From NCBI GenBank assembly GCA_021781455.1, contig JAJXWV010000033.1:62001-126000 (forward strand): a DNA stretch of 64,000 nt. Reading direction: 5' to 3'. The position numbers were made by a program, and so were the translations under genes. Numbering within the stretch: position 1 is the first letter of the stretch; each line of letters opens with the position of its first letter. Below, piece after piece: positions 25,195 through 34,028 of the stretch. The notes below the pieces were generated by a model. That model was not told the DNA's origin. It did not search any database and saw nothing but the letters and a program-made list of their open reading frames with translations. The DNA comes from Acidobacteriota bacterium. Its GTDB lineage: Bacteria > Acidobacteriota > Thermoanaerobaculia > Gp7-AA8.

Positions 25195-26544
25195 ATGAAT
25201 CGCATTGCGCTGGGTGTCATCCGCAAGGCCCATGGCGTCCGCGGCGAAGCGAGCGTCGAGGTCTGGTCGGATTCGCCCGATCGGTTCGCCGGGCTCTCCC
25301 GCGTCACACTCGTTTCTCCCGACGAACAGGCCACGCGCGAGGTGACGATCGAGAGCTCGCGCGTCCACTCCGGCCGGGCGCTGCTGAAGTTCCGCGAATT
25401 CGCCTCGCCCGAGGAGCTTCGCGACGTTCAGGGCTGGACGGTCGAGATTCCGGAGAGCGAAGCGAGAGCGCTCGAAGCGGGCGAGTACTTCCTTCACGAC
25501 CTCGTCGGCTTGCGGCTCGTCGACAAGGCTGGTCGCGAGCGCGGGATCGTCACCGACGCCTTCGAGGGAGGCGGCGGCGTTCTCCTGACCGTGAAGAACG
25601 GCAAGAAGGAGTACGACGTGCCGTTCGCGACGGAGATCTGTACCGAGATCGACCTGCCGAACCGGCGCATGGTCGTCCAGCTCCCGGCGGGTCTCGAGGA
25701 TCTGGACGGCGTGCCGGCGGTGAAGGACGAAGATCCTCCGGCCGCTCCTCAAACCACGGCGAAGATCCGCATCGACTTCGTCACCATCTTCCCGAGAATG
25801 TTCGAGCCGCTCCTCGCCGAGGGCGTCATCGCACGCGGAGTCAGGCAGGGATTGCTGGACGCGCACGTGTGGGATCTCCGCGATTTCAGCTCGGACAAGC
25901 ATCGCTCCACGGATGACGAGGCGTACGGCGGCGGCCCCGGCATGGTGATGCTTGCGGAGCCGGTGCTCCGCTGCATCGAGAAGGTCCGGGGCGAGCAGAC
26001 GGGTCAGGCTCACCTCGTGATGACGACGCCGCAAGGCCGGCCGCTCACGCAGGACATCGCCCGCGATCTTGCCGGAACCGGATGGCTGATCTTCCTCTGC
26101 GGCCGGTACGAAGGCTTCGACCACCGCGTTCACGAGGTCCTTCAACCCGACGAGATCTCGATCGGCGACTTCGTCGTCTCCGGAGGCGAGCTGCCGGCCA
26201 TGCTCATCGCCGACGCGGTCGGCAGGATGATCGAAGGCGTGGTCGGCAACAGCGGCTCAGTCGAAGAGGATTCCTTCTTCAAGGGACTGCTCGACTATCC
26301 GCATTACACGCGTCCTGAGGAGTTGCGCGGTCTGCGCGTCCCGGACATCCTCATGTCAGGCCATCACGAGAACATCCGGCGATGGCGCAAGGAGCAGGCG
26401 CTGCGAGCGACGCTGGCCAAACGCCCCGACCTGCTGGAGCGCGCGGAACTGGACGGCGAAGCGCGTGAGATCCTGGCTCGAATCGCGCCCGATTCGGAGT
26501 GGGCGACGGAAACGGCGGCGAACCCGAAGAAGCGGAAGCGGTAG
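25195..26544 (+). CDS. fused RimM (16S rRNA processing) and TrmD (tRNA m1G37 methyltransferase)
   Basis: One continuous frame of 449 residues encodes two normally separate neighbours. Residues 1-172 are RimM: the N-terminal ALGVIRKAHGVRGEASVE, then the PRC-barrel part GEYFLHDLVGLRLVD and the ending DGVP. A Pro/Ala linker (about 173-190) leads into TrmD: IRIDFVTIFPRMFEPL, AYGGGPGMVM, FLCGRYEGFDHRV, and the knot ISIGDFVVSGGELPAM. RimM helps 30S maturation; TrmD methylates G37 of tRNAs to prevent frameshifting. No stop or frameshift separates them. An internal GTG at codon 176 might also start TrmD alone. The position between khpA and rplS is the normal rimM-trmD site, so this is an in-place fusion. 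Confidence 0.93.
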   Translation: MNRIALGVIRKAHGVRGEASVEVWSDSPDRFAGLSRVTLVSPDEQATREVTIESSRVHSGRALLKFREFASPEELRDVQGWTVEIPESEARALEAGEYFLHDLVGLRLVDKAGRERGIVTDAFEGGGGVLLTVKNGKKEYDVPFATEICTEIDLPNRRMVVQLPAGLEDLDGVPAVKDEDPPAAPQTTAKIRIDFVTIFPRMFEPLLAEGVIARGVRQGLLDAHVWDLRDFSSDKHRSTDDEAYGGGPGMVMLAEPVLRCIEKVRGEQTGQAHLVMTTPQGRPLTQDIARDLAGTGWLIFLCGRYEGFDHRVHEVLQPDEISIGDFVVSGGELPAMLIADAVGRMIEGVVGNSGSVEEDSFFKGLLDYPHYTRPEELRGLRVPDILMSGHHENIRRWRKEQALRATLAKRPDLLERAELDGEAREILARIAPDSEWATETAANPKKRKR

Positions 26545-26569
26545 CCGGCTGGCCCGGCCTCGTTGCGGG

Positions 26570-26640
26570 GGATCCTTCGCCGCGCTTTGCCGCTCCACCC
26601 GCCCCACCACCCCCGCGGCGCCGCCGGCTCAGGATGACAC
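26570..26640 (+). repeat. dispersed intergenic repeat, right-end type
   Basis: It runs from GGATCCTTCGCCGCGCTTTG to CGCCGGCTCAGGATGACACC, closely matching 2757-2821 and 48010-48100. It directly precedes a heptanucleotide array. Confidence 0.75.
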
Positions 26641-26642
26641 CC

Positions 26643-26740
26643 GCGGTCTGCGGTCTGCGGTCTGTGGTCTGCGGTCTGCGGTCCTCGGTCTGCGGTCCTC
26701 GGTCTGCGGTCTGCGGTCTGCGGTCTGCGGTCTGCGGTCT
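26643..26740 (+). repeat. heptanucleotide tandem array, family 3 (GCGGTCT x14)
   Basis: Fourteen consecutive 7-bp units run without a break: mostly GCGGTCT, with GTGGTCT once, GCGGTCC twice and TCGGTCT twice. No inverted partner is present nearby, unlike other copies. The array lies in a 372-bp gap between rimM-trmD and rplS. The remaining 176 bp of the gap (26741-26916) hold a GCGGCGG/CCGCCGC hairpin near 26757-26777 and the AT-richer rplS leader. Confidence 0.97.
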
Positions 26741-26916
26741 GCGAGAATGAAATCCCGCGGCGGCGGGTTCTATCCGCCGCCCGAGGGAGAACGGTCCTCC
26801 GCAGTCGGCCCCGCAGGGCTGTCGTTTAGGGGTTGATTTCGGGGCAACCTCTTGCAATAAAACGAGAAATCAGCGATCCTAACGGGCTCGCGTCAGTACA
26901 CTTCGAGGGTACAACC

Positions 26917-27267
26917 ATGCCTGACATTATGAAAATGGTCGAGTCTCGCGAATCGCGGACCGACATTCCGAACTTCGCCCCCGGCGATACCATCAAAGTC
27001 CATGTGAAGGTCAAGGAAGGCGACAAAGAGCGCATCCAGATCTTCCAGGGAATCGTGATCTCCCGGAAGGGCGGCGGCGCACGCCAGATGTTCACCGTAC
27101 GGAAGGTTTCCGGCGGGATTGGCGTGGAGCGCATGTTCCCGCTGTATTCGCCGTCGATCGATCGCATCGAGGTTGAACGCCATGGCCGGGTCCGTCGCGC
27201 GAAGCTCTACTACCTCCGGGATCTCCGCGGCAAGGCCGCGCGTATCGAAGAGAAGCGGGCGAAGTAA
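26917..27267 (+). CDS. rplS: 50S ribosomal protein bL19
   Basis: bL19 sits at the 30S-50S interface. The 116-residue protein has the family core [29 protein letters not shown], followed by [15 protein letters not shown] and the basic tail [19 protein letters not shown] start at ATG 26917; an upstream frame would add 28 atypical residues. It is followed by rnhB with 61 bp between stop and start. This is the normal place of rplS after trmD. Confidence 0.98.
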   Translation: MPDIMKMVESRESRTDIPNFAPGDTIKVHVKVKEGDKERIQIFQGIVISRKGGGARQMFTVRKVSGGIGVERMFPLYSPSIDRIEVERHGRVRRAKLYYLRDLRGKAARIEEKRAK

Positions 27268-27328
27268 GCAGGCCGCCAACGAAGTCCTCCTCGATCACGT
27301 TTTCGCGGAGTTGGCGCGCGTTGCCGAA

Positions 27329-27964
27329 ATGTCGGTGGTCGAGCGCCGGCTCCGCGATTTTGGTTTCCGCTGCATCGCCGGAACCGACGAAGTGGGCCGC
27401 GGCTGTCTGGCCGGACCGGTCGTAGCCGCGTGCGTGATCCTCGCAGACGACGCCGTCTTCCGCGTCAACGATTCCAAACTGATCGCGCACGAGAATCGCC
27501 TAGAGGTGTGCCGCAACGTTCTCGCCCATTGCCGTGCTGCCGCTGTGGGAGTGGTCGAACCGGAAACCATCGACGCGATCAACATCCTTCGCGCGAGCAA
27601 GCTGGCCATGGCCCAGGCCGTGGAGAACCTGGGCGTCCGTCCGGAGGTTCTGCTGCTCGACGCGGTGACCCTCGAGTGGCTGGAGATGCCTCAGGTTCCG
27701 CTGATCGAAGGCGACAAACGAAGCGTCTCCATCGCCGCCGCGTCCGTGGTCGCCAAGGTCTACCGCGATCTGCTGATGGAGTCGTATCATGAGCGCTACC
27801 CCGTTTACGATTTCAAACACAATCGGGGCTACGCCACGGAGAGTCACCAGGCGGCCCTGAAGACGTACGGGCCGAGTCCGATTCACAGAAAATCTTTCGA
27901 GGGTGTGGAGGAGCCGAAGCTGCTCTTCGGAGTGTCCAGGGACGATGGCGGTTCAGAGAGATAA
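27329..27964 (+). CDS. rnhB: ribonuclease HII
   Basis: RNase HII cleaves RNA in RNA/DNA hybrids and starts removal of misincorporated ribonucleotides. The 211-residue sequence has the catalytic motifs: IAGTDEVGRGCLAGPVVAA (Asp and Glu of DEVGRG), LLLDAVTLEW (Asp), and SIAAASVVAKVYRD with HRGYAT-like HNRGYATESH. ATG 27329 is used; an in-frame TTG at 27311 is possible. The 3' end overlaps the start of the following TPR gene by 20 nt, implying cotranscription. Confidence 0.96.
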   Translation: MSVVERRLRDFGFRCIAGTDEVGRGCLAGPVVAACVILADDAVFRVNDSKLIAHENRLEVCRNVLAHCRAAAVGVVEPETIDAINILRASKLAMAQAVENLGVRPEVLLLDAVTLEWLEMPQVPLIEGDKRSVSIAAASVVAKVYRDLLMESYHERYPVYDFKHNRGYATESHQAALKTYGPSPIHRKSFEGVEEPKLLFGVSRDDGGSER

Positions 27965-30900
27965 GGTCATTGCCAGCGCGGAGAAACTGGTCGCGAAAGG
28001 GAGAATCGAGCCCGCGATCAAGGAATACGAGCGCCTCCTCGATGACAATCCGAACGACGTCAACACCCTGAACCGAATCGGAGACCTCTGGGTCCGCATC
28101 AACCGCAACGACGAGGCGGTCAAGACCTTCGGCAAGATCGCCGATCACTATTCGAAGGACGGCTTCTTCCTCAAAGCGATCGCGATCTACAAGAAGATCA
28201 ACAAGCTCGATCCCTCCAGGCTCGACGTCTACGCCAAGCTGGCCGACCTGTACGCCAAGCAGGGTCTGGCCATGGAGGCCAAGAGCCAGTACCAGGTTCT
28301 GGCCGACTACTACCTCAAGCACGGCGACCCGGCCAACGCTCTCGTCATCTATCGCAAGATCTCGGAGCTCGACCCGAACTCGATCAACGTCCACGTCAAG
28401 CTCGCCGACCTCTATGGGCAGAACAACCAGACGGCCGAGGCGCTCAAGGAGTACGACCGCGTCGGGCGCATGCTGCTCAAGCGGGGAATGCTCGACGAAG
28501 CCGTCCAGGTCTTCCGCAAGGCGCTCAAGATCGACGCGCGCAACATCGAGCTCGTCGAGTCGCTCGTCACCGCGCTGCTGGAGGCCAAGGACTACGGCAA
28601 CGCCCTTCAGATCGTGGAGACGGCGCTGGAGTCGAACCGCGATCACCCGCGTCTGGTGGGCTTGTGGAGCCGCATCCAGCTGGCCAAGGGCGACGCCGCT
28701 TCTGCGAAGTCGGCGCTCGAGAAGGCGCTGGCCACGCATCCCGACGAGCCTCTGATCCGCGAGACCCTGGCCGAGCTCTACCTCAAGCAATCCAATCCCG
28801 ACCGCGCTCTGGAGATGCTGGCGCCGCTTTCCGAGAAGGCGCTGTCGCGCGGCGAGCGCGGACAGGCCGTGGAAATGCTGAACCGGGTGCTGCGCGTCGA
28901 TACCGGTCACACTCCGACCCTGGAGCGGCTGGTCGGCGTCTACAGCCGGCTCAACGAAGAAACGAACATCCTCGCGTCGATGAACAGCCTCGCCGAGGCC
29001 AACATCGCCAAGGGGCATTATGAGGAAGCGGCCCGGGTGCTGGAGCGGCTCATCCAGCGCGAGCCCCAGAACGCGCAGCATCGCAACAAGCTGGCCTTCG
29101 TCAAATCGCAGATCGGCGGCGTCGACACGATCCCTGCGCCGCGGCAGAAGACGGCGCACGACACTCCCATGCCGCAGATGGAGATCGAAGAGCCGGTCCC
29201 CACGTTCGACGCCGGTGAAGAAAGCGCCCCCGCCCTCGATTTCGGCATGGATTCGGGACCCTCGTTCGAGCTCGATCTTTCGGCCGAGCCCAACCCGCCC
29301 GCCGCACCGCCACCCCGGCTCGCCGCGGCGGTCGACATCGCCGCCTCCGAGCTCGCTGCCGAGGAAGACGACGATCTCGACTTCATCACCGAACACCTGA
29401 CCGAGGCGGAGGTGTTCGCGAAATACGGGCTCGCTGAAAAAGCCACCGAGCACCTGCGCGCCGTCATTGACCGCGCGCCGAAGAATCTCACCGCACACGA
29501 ACGGCTCTATCGCATTCTTCTCGACGAAGGCGATGTCGAAGCGGGCCGCACCGCAGCCACCCAGTACATCAACATTCTCCGCGAGAAGGGCGACGACGAC
29601 GCCATCTCCGGCGTGGTGCAGGAGTTTCTCGCTCGGGGCCAGTCGCTCGAGACCGGCGTGCCGGCAACGAAGAAACCGACCCTGGAGCGTCCGCGGCCGG
29701 CCACGATGGAACGGCCCAAGCCGCCTACCCTCGAACGTCCGAAGCCACCCACGATCGAGAAGCCGCTCCCCGGCCCGGAAGCCGAGGAAGAGGAGATCAC
29801 TTTCGATCTCGACGCCGGTCCTTCGTTCGAACCGTCCCTCGATCTTGACGCCGATCACGCCGTCAAGGCCGCAGAGCCGGTCCTCGAGCCTGAGTCGCTG
29901 GAGCCGGAACCGGCCATGGAAGCCGAACCGGAGCCGGCGGCGGAGATGGACTTCGAGCTCACGCCCGAGCTGGAGCTGACTCCGGAGCCGGAACTCACGC
30001 CCGAAGAACCGGCAGCGGAAGCGCCCGAGGAAATCGAAACGCTCCTGCCGGAGGCGGCGGAACCCGAGCTCTCATTCGACAACGATGCATCGCTCGAGCT
30101 CGAGCCGATCGGCGAGGAAACGGCCCAGCCCGAAGAAGTGAGCGAGCTTCCCGCGGCGGAAGCAGCGCCTGAGTTCGGCGAGCTCGAGATGAGTGAGCCG
30201 GCGGCGGAGCTCGAGGCCGAAGCCCCCGCCGAAGAGCCGTTCTTCGGAGTGGAGGCGGAAATCCCCCGCGAGCCGTCCTCCGAAGAGATCGGCGAGATCG
30301 ACTTCTACATCGGACAGGAGCTGTTCGATGACGCCAGGGCACGTCTCGAGACCTTGCTGGCGCGATACCCCGGCAATGAAGAGCTGGAGGCGCGCGGAGT
30401 TCGCATCCAGGAGCGCATCGCCGCCGCCGCTCGCGCGGCTGCGACACGTGCCCCAAAACCGGCTCCTCCCACGCCGCCACCCGCTGCGCCGCCTCCTGCA
30501 CCACCGGCGACGTTGTCGAGAGCCGAGATCGAGAACGAGCTGCTCTCTGCAATCCCGGACGAGGAAGAGGAGACCATCGCGGCACCACCTCCTGCGCCTG
30601 CAGCGGCAAGAGCTGCGGCTCCCGCGGCGCCCGCGCAGCCGGCCCAGGAAGAGAATCTCTTCGCGGACGAGGACGACTTCTTCGATCTCGCCGCGGAGCT
30701 GGAATCGGAGCTGACCGAGGAAGAGGAGCCGCTGGCGCTCTCCGAGGAGGAGCAGTCCCTCGAGGAGATTTTCAAGGAATTCAAGAAGGGCGTCGAACAG
30801 CAGCTCGACAGCGAAGACTACGACACTCACTACAACCTCGGCATCGCCTACAAGGAAATGGGATTGATCGACGAGGCCATCGGCGAGTTCCAGCTCGCGT

Positions 30901-31178
30901 CGAAGGATCCCAAGCGCGCCGTCGAGTGCGCGTCGATGCTCGGCCTCTGCTTCCTCGAAAAAGGCATGCCCCAGCTGGCCATCAAGTGGTACCGCAAGGG
31001 TCTGGAGATGCCGGAAATCTCGGAGGAAGAGCACGTCGGCCTGCTGTATGACCTCGGCTCCGCCTACATGGAAGTGGGCGACACGAAAAACGCGCAGAAG
31101 GCGTTCATGGAGGTGTACGGCATGAACACCAACTACCGCGATGTCGTGAACCGCATCAAACAGCTCGAGGCGACGTAA
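27945..31178 (+). CDS. large TPR protein with acidic low-complexity middle
   Basis: This 1,077-residue protein is probably cytoplasmic, as no signal peptide is seen. N-terminal TPR repeats run to about residue 400 (AIKEYERLLDDNPNDVNTLNRIGDLW and successive copies). A shorter helical domain (about 475-560, LTEAEVFAKYGLAEKATEHLRAV) follows. Next are a long Glu/Pro-rich, strongly acidic region (about 585-800) with repeated TLERPKPPT-type segments, an Ala/Pro-rich linker, and C-terminal TPRs (about 950-1077). It resembles TPR proteins of unknown function found in motile delta-proteobacteria and acidobacteria. The disordered acidic centre suggests a scaffold. Its start overlaps rnhB by 20 nt. Confidence 0.82.
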   Translation: MAVQRDKVIASAEKLVAKGRIEPAIKEYERLLDDNPNDVNTLNRIGDLWVRINRNDEAVKTFGKIADHYSKDGFFLKAIAIYKKINKLDPSRLDVYAKLADLYAKQGLAMEAKSQYQVLADYYLKHGDPANALVIYRKISELDPNSINVHVKLADLYGQNNQTAEALKEYDRVGRMLLKRGMLDEAVQVFRKALKIDARNIELVESLVTALLEAKDYGNALQIVETALESNRDHPRLVGLWSRIQLAKGDAASAKSALEKALATHPDEPLIRETLAELYLKQSNPDRALEMLAPLSEKALSRGERGQAVEMLNRVLRVDTGHTPTLERLVGVYSRLNEETNILASMNSLAEANIAKGHYEEAARVLERLIQREPQNAQHRNKLAFVKSQIGGVDTIPAPRQKTAHDTPMPQMEIEEPVPTFDAGEESAPALDFGMDSGPSFELDLSAEPNPPAAPPPRLAAAVDIAASELAAEEDDDLDFITEHLTEAEVFAKYGLAEKATEHLRAVIDRAPKNLTAHERLYRILLDEGDVEAGRTAATQYINILREKGDDDAISGVVQEFLARGQSLETGVPATKKPTLERPRPATMERPKPPTLERPKPPTIEKPLPGPEAEEEEITFDLDAGPSFEPSLDLDADHAVKAAEPVLEPESLEPEPAMEAEPEPAAEMDFELTPELELTPEPELTPEEPAAEAPEEIETLLPEAAEPELSFDNDASLELEPIGEETAQPEEVSELPAAEAAPEFGELEMSEPAAELEAEAPAEEPFFGVEAEIPREPSSEEIGEIDFYIGQELFDDARARLETLLARYPGNEELEARGVRIQERIAAAARAAATRAPKPAPPTPPPAAPPPAPPATLSRAEIENELLSAIPDEEEETIAAPPPAPAAARAAAPAAPAQPAQEENLFADEDDFFDLAAELESELTEEEEPLALSEEEQSLEEIFKEFKKGVEQQLDSEDYDTHYNLGIAYKEMGLIDEAIGEFQLASKDPKRAVECASMLGLCFLEKGMPQLAIKWYRKGLEMPEISEEEHVGLLYDLGSAYMEVGDTKNAQKAFMEVYGMNTNYRDVVNRIKQLEAT

Positions 31179-31280
31179 GCCCGCCGCCAACCAACCGCCC
31201 CCGCTTCGCATCACTTCTTCGACGCCATGCCCCGGTGTACCCTTGTGTCATCTCTGCGCTGTCGTTCAGGAGGATCTGTT

Positions 31281-31757
31281 TTGAACCGCTCCCTGGAATC
31301 GATGCTCCGATTTGTGAACCTGACCACGTCGGGCCTTCTCGCTGGATCGCTCGGGTTCGGCGAGGCCGCTCTCGTTCCGGGCTGGCAGAACGAGCTTCCG
31401 CGCAAAAGAAAGACACCCGAGGCGCCTGACAGCACGACGTACTTCAACGCCATCGGACCGGTCGCGCTCGCGTCCGCGATCACCATCGCCGTCGCATCAC
31501 GCGGAACCAACGCCACACGCCGGATTCTTGATGCCGCTTCGGCCCTCGGCCTCGCCGGCGTCCTGGCCACGACCGTCATGGTCACCGTGCCGATCAACAA
31601 ACGCCTGGAGGCGCAGCCGGCCGCAGACTACGCGAGCGATCATTCCGTGACCATGATCCGCAACTGGAGCCGCGCCCATGCCGTGCGCACCACCCTGGGC
31701 GTGAGCGCATTCCTGCTGGCCGTGGCCTCCAACTTCGCCGAACGGCGGCAAACGTAG
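31281..31757 (+). CDS. DUF1772/anthrone oxygenase-like membrane protein
   Basis: This 158-residue membrane protein has four predicted helices and the DUF1772 pattern: LRFVNLTTSGLLAGSLGFGE, FNAIGPVALASAITIAV, TVPINKRL and IRNWSRAHAVRTTLG. Relatives include anthrone oxygenases and small membrane proteins of unknown role. The start is a TTG at 31281: a perfect AGGAGG (31268-31273) stands 7 nt upstream, and there is no nearer ATG until after the first conserved residues. It is monocistronic. Confidence 0.82.
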   Translation: MNRSLESMLRFVNLTTSGLLAGSLGFGEAALVPGWQNELPRKRKTPEAPDSTTYFNAIGPVALASAITIAVASRGTNATRRILDAASALGLAGVLATTVMVTVPINKRLEAQPAADYASDHSVTMIRNWSRAHAVRTTLGVSAFLLAVASNFAERRQT

Positions 31758-31767
31758 GGCAGCTCTC

Positions 31768-31892
31768 GGAGTGCGGACGTCCCGTCCGCAACGGCGGGAC
31801 GTCCCGTCCCGCCGTGGAGAAGCTTTCGTTGCGGCGAGCCAACAGCGCCGGACGGGACGTCCGGCGCATGCGGACGAGGACGTCCGTACTCC
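31768..31892. repeat. cluster of four related hairpins arranged as an inverted repeat
   Basis: Four hairpins share the core GGACGTCCCGTCC or its reverse complement: GCGGAC/GTCCGC at 31773-31789, GGCGGGAC/GTCCCGCC at 31794-31814, GCCGGAC/GTCCGGC near 31847-31865, and GCGGAC..GTCCG near 31870-31886. The first two point one way and the last two the other. Outer 15-bp ends (31768-31782, 31878-31892) pair with one mismatch. It lies in the convergent gap between the DUF1772 gene and thiL. Confidence 0.9.
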
Positions 31893-31935
31893 AAACATCA
31901 CGAGTGCCGGGCGTTCGCTCCTTCACCAATCCTGG

Positions 31936-32874
31936 TTAGGCGAAGTGATCCCAGCCGCGCGCTTCCAGCGGCTCGCCGTTGATCCGCACGCCCGGCTCGC
32001 TGCTCATGCGCCCGATCGCGTAGACCGGCCGTCCCACTCGCTCGCTGAGCTCCGATTCCCGCAGCGAAGAGGTAAAAAGAAGGGCGAACTCCTCGCCGCC
32101 GTGAAGAACCGCCTTCTGGGCGTCGAGCCCCAGTTGACCACTCGCCGGCAGAAGATCCGGAAACATGGGAATGCGCTCGCGCTCGATGTTCGCCCCAAGA
32201 TGCGAAGACTCACAGAGATGGTGCAGGTCGGTCGAGAGCCCGTCGGAGACGTCGATGCAGCTGGTGACCTGCGGAATGCCGGCCAGGGCCAGGCCCAGCG
32301 CCACTTCCGCTTCGGGGTCGATGTGCCGTCGGATCGCCGAGGCCGCGAACTCGCGCTGGGCGTAAGTGAGCGTCTGCCCCGCCGGCGCGCTGCCGTCGAT
32401 GCCGAATCCTTTCTGCAGGAGCATCAGACCGGCCATCGACGCTCCGACTGGCCGGCTCACGTAGATCCGCTCGCCGGATTTCGCGCCGCTGCGCAACAGT
32501 GGGCGCGTCGCCTCTCCGATCGCCGTGATCGACAGGACCAGGTGCGCCGCGCGTGAGAGATCGCCGCCGACGATCTCGATGCGCTGCTCGATCGCGGCGG
32601 CCGCCAGTTCGTCGATCAACTCGTTGGCGTCGACCCATTGTGGAATTCCCAGCGCGGCGATCGCATACTGCGGCTTCGCGCCCATGGCCGCCAGGTCCGA
32701 AAGGTTCACGGCGAGGCTCTTGCGGGCGATGAACCGAAGCGGGATGGCACGCGTGAAGTCGACATCCTCGATGAGCATGTCGTTCGTGATGACCTGACTG
32801 CCGACCACCGCGGCATCGTCGCCGGCGCGCGGGAAGTGCTTGCGGATGCGCGCGATCAGGTCGGCTTCTCTCAT
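31936..32874 (-). CDS. thiL: thiamine-monophosphate kinase
   Basis: ThiL phosphorylates thiamine monophosphate to thiamine pyrophosphate, the last step of cofactor synthesis. The 312-residue chain has the PurM-like ATP-grasp-free fold with GDDAAVV near the N-terminus, NDMLIEDVDF, SDLAAMGAKP, GGDLSRA and IDVSDGLSTDL, plus the C-terminal GGEEFALLF. The ATG at 32874 overlaps the truA stop (ATGA), so the two are coupled. No other thiamine gene is nearby. Confidence 0.95.
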   Translation of the reverse strand: MREADLIARIRKHFPRAGDDAAVVGSQVITNDMLIEDVDFTRAIPLRFIARKSLAVNLSDLAAMGAKPQYAIAALGIPQWVDANELIDELAAAAIEQRIEIVGGDLSRAAHLVLSITAIGEATRPLLRSGAKSGERIYVSRPVGASMAGLMLLQKGFGIDGSAPAGQTLTYAQREFAASAIRRHIDPEAEVALGLALAGIPQVTSCIDVSDGLSTDLHHLCESSHLGANIERERIPMFPDLLPASGQLGLDAQKAVLHGGEEFALLFTSSLRESELSERVGRPVYAIGRMSSEPGVRINGEPLEARGWDHFA

Positions 32875-33653
32875 GATCGTGAGACCGGGACGAGCGGCTG
32901 CAGCGGCCGGTCGAATGACTCGCCCGCGTAGATAACGTTCTCCAGGAAAAGGCCGGAAGGAGGCGCGGTCGGTTGATACGGATCGGCGTCCGGCTGCAAT
33001 CGCGACTCGAGATCGCGCGGCGTGAAATTCCGCCGGCCGACCTCGACGAGAAACGAGACCAGCTTGCGGACCATCTTCCACAGGAAATGCGAAGCTTCGA
33101 TGCGGACCAGGATGAGATCGCCGGCCACCGCCGCTTCGCAGCGCTCCACGACCACGATCCGGGACTCGCTCGCGGCGAGCCGCTTGTCGGTGAAGGCCGT
33201 GAAATCGTGGCGCCCGGCGATCAGGGCCACGGCATCGCGGACGGCTTCGGCGTCGAGGCGGTCCTTCACCCACCAGACGAACGGCTTCGCGAACGCCGTT
33301 CGCCGCGTGCTGATCTGGTAGAGGTAGACGCGAGAGACGGCGTCGTGACGGGCGTGAAACTTGTCCGAGGCGCGCCGCACGTCGAGGACGTTGATGTCGT
33401 GCGGAAGAAGGTCGTTGATCTTGTGCCCGACCACCAGTGGATCGACGCTCTTGTGCATCCGCAGATGCGCCACCTGTCCTGCGGCGTGAACTCCTGCGTC
33501 GGTCCGTCCCGCACCGCCGAGATCGACCTCGCCGAAGACCTGCGAGGCCGCGCGCGCCAGGTGGCCCTGAATCGTTTTCTGCGTGTTACCCTGCGCCTGC
33601 CAACCGGAATACCGAGTGCCTTCGTACTCGATTGTGAGCTTATAAGTCGGCAT
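32871..33653 (-). CDS. truA: tRNA pseudouridine(38-40) synthase TruA
   Basis: TruA isomerises uridines 38-40 in the anticodon stem. The 260-residue sequence starts YKLTIEYEGTRYSGWQ and has the catalytic Asp in GAGRTDAGVHAAGQV (about residue 55), then HARHDAVSRVYLYQI and the C-terminal FLWKMVRKLVSFLVEVG. The ATG at 33653-33651 overlaps, on the opposite strand, the ATG of the DUF971 gene at 33652-33654, so promoter and ribosome-binding site must lie inside that gene. It is coupled downstream to thiL. Confidence 0.96.
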   Translation of the reverse strand: MPTYKLTIEYEGTRYSGWQAQGNTQKTIQGHLARAASQVFGEVDLGGAGRTDAGVHAAGQVAHLRMHKSVDPLVVGHKINDLLPHDINVLDVRRASDKFHARHDAVSRVYLYQISTRRTAFAKPFVWWVKDRLDAEAVRDAVALIAGRHDFTAFTDKRLAASESRIVVVERCEAAVAGDLILVRIEASHFLWKMVRKLVSFLVEVGRRNFTPRDLESRLQPDADPYQPTAPPSGLFLENVIYAGESFDRPLQPLVPVSRS

Positions 33654-33993
33654 GCGCCCCAGTTCGTATCAGATCCTCGGTGACACGTTCGTCGTCGTTT
33701 GGGACGACGGCCACGAATCATACTATTCGCTCGAAGCGCTGCGGCGGGCCTGCCCCTGCGCGGGATGTTCCGGAGAGTCCGACCTGTTCGGCCGAGTCGC
33801 CGGCGGCGGCCCGCAGCACTATCGGACGAACTCGTTTCAGCTTCGCAATGTCGAGAGCGTCGGCAACTACGCTCTCCAGCCGAACTGGGCCGACGGTCAC
33901 GACGTCGGCATCTGGACGTTCGAGCGCCTGCGCCAGTTCTGCCCGTGCGACGAGTGCGAGGCCGCGCGGAAGTGGGCCAGAGGCGAGCGGTAA
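33652..33993 (+). CDS. DUF971 (gamma-butyrobetaine hydroxylase N-terminal-like) protein
   Basis: This 113-residue protein is a single DUF971 domain: VVVWDDGHESYYSLEALRRACPCAGCSGE, and later YALQPNWADGHDVGIWTFERLRQFCPC. Four Cys in two CPC/CxxC-like sites could bind zinc. The domain occurs alone in many bacteria, often near Mrp/ApbC or iron-sulfur assembly genes, and its role is unknown. Its start codon overlaps that of truA on the other strand (CATG), so no intergenic promoter exists. Confidence 0.9.
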   Translation: MRPSSYQILGDTFVVVWDDGHESYYSLEALRRACPCAGCSGESDLFGRVAGGGPQHYRTNSFQLRNVESVGNYALQPNWADGHDVGIWTFERLRQFCPCDECEAARKWARGER

Positions 33994-34028
33994 GCCCGAG
34001 CGTGCTGTCCGAGGTATCCTCGGAGCCG

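Noticed and set aside
26465-26836. protein with repeated SAVCGLR-type heptapeptides
   Set aside because: It arises only from translating the 7-bp GCGGTCT array in all frames; the same peptide appears at 56179-56479 from the inverted array.
27813-29858. 681-codon minus-strand frame opposite the large TPR gene
   Set aside because: Shadow frame; the plus strand has strong TPR periodicity and proper overlap with rnhB.
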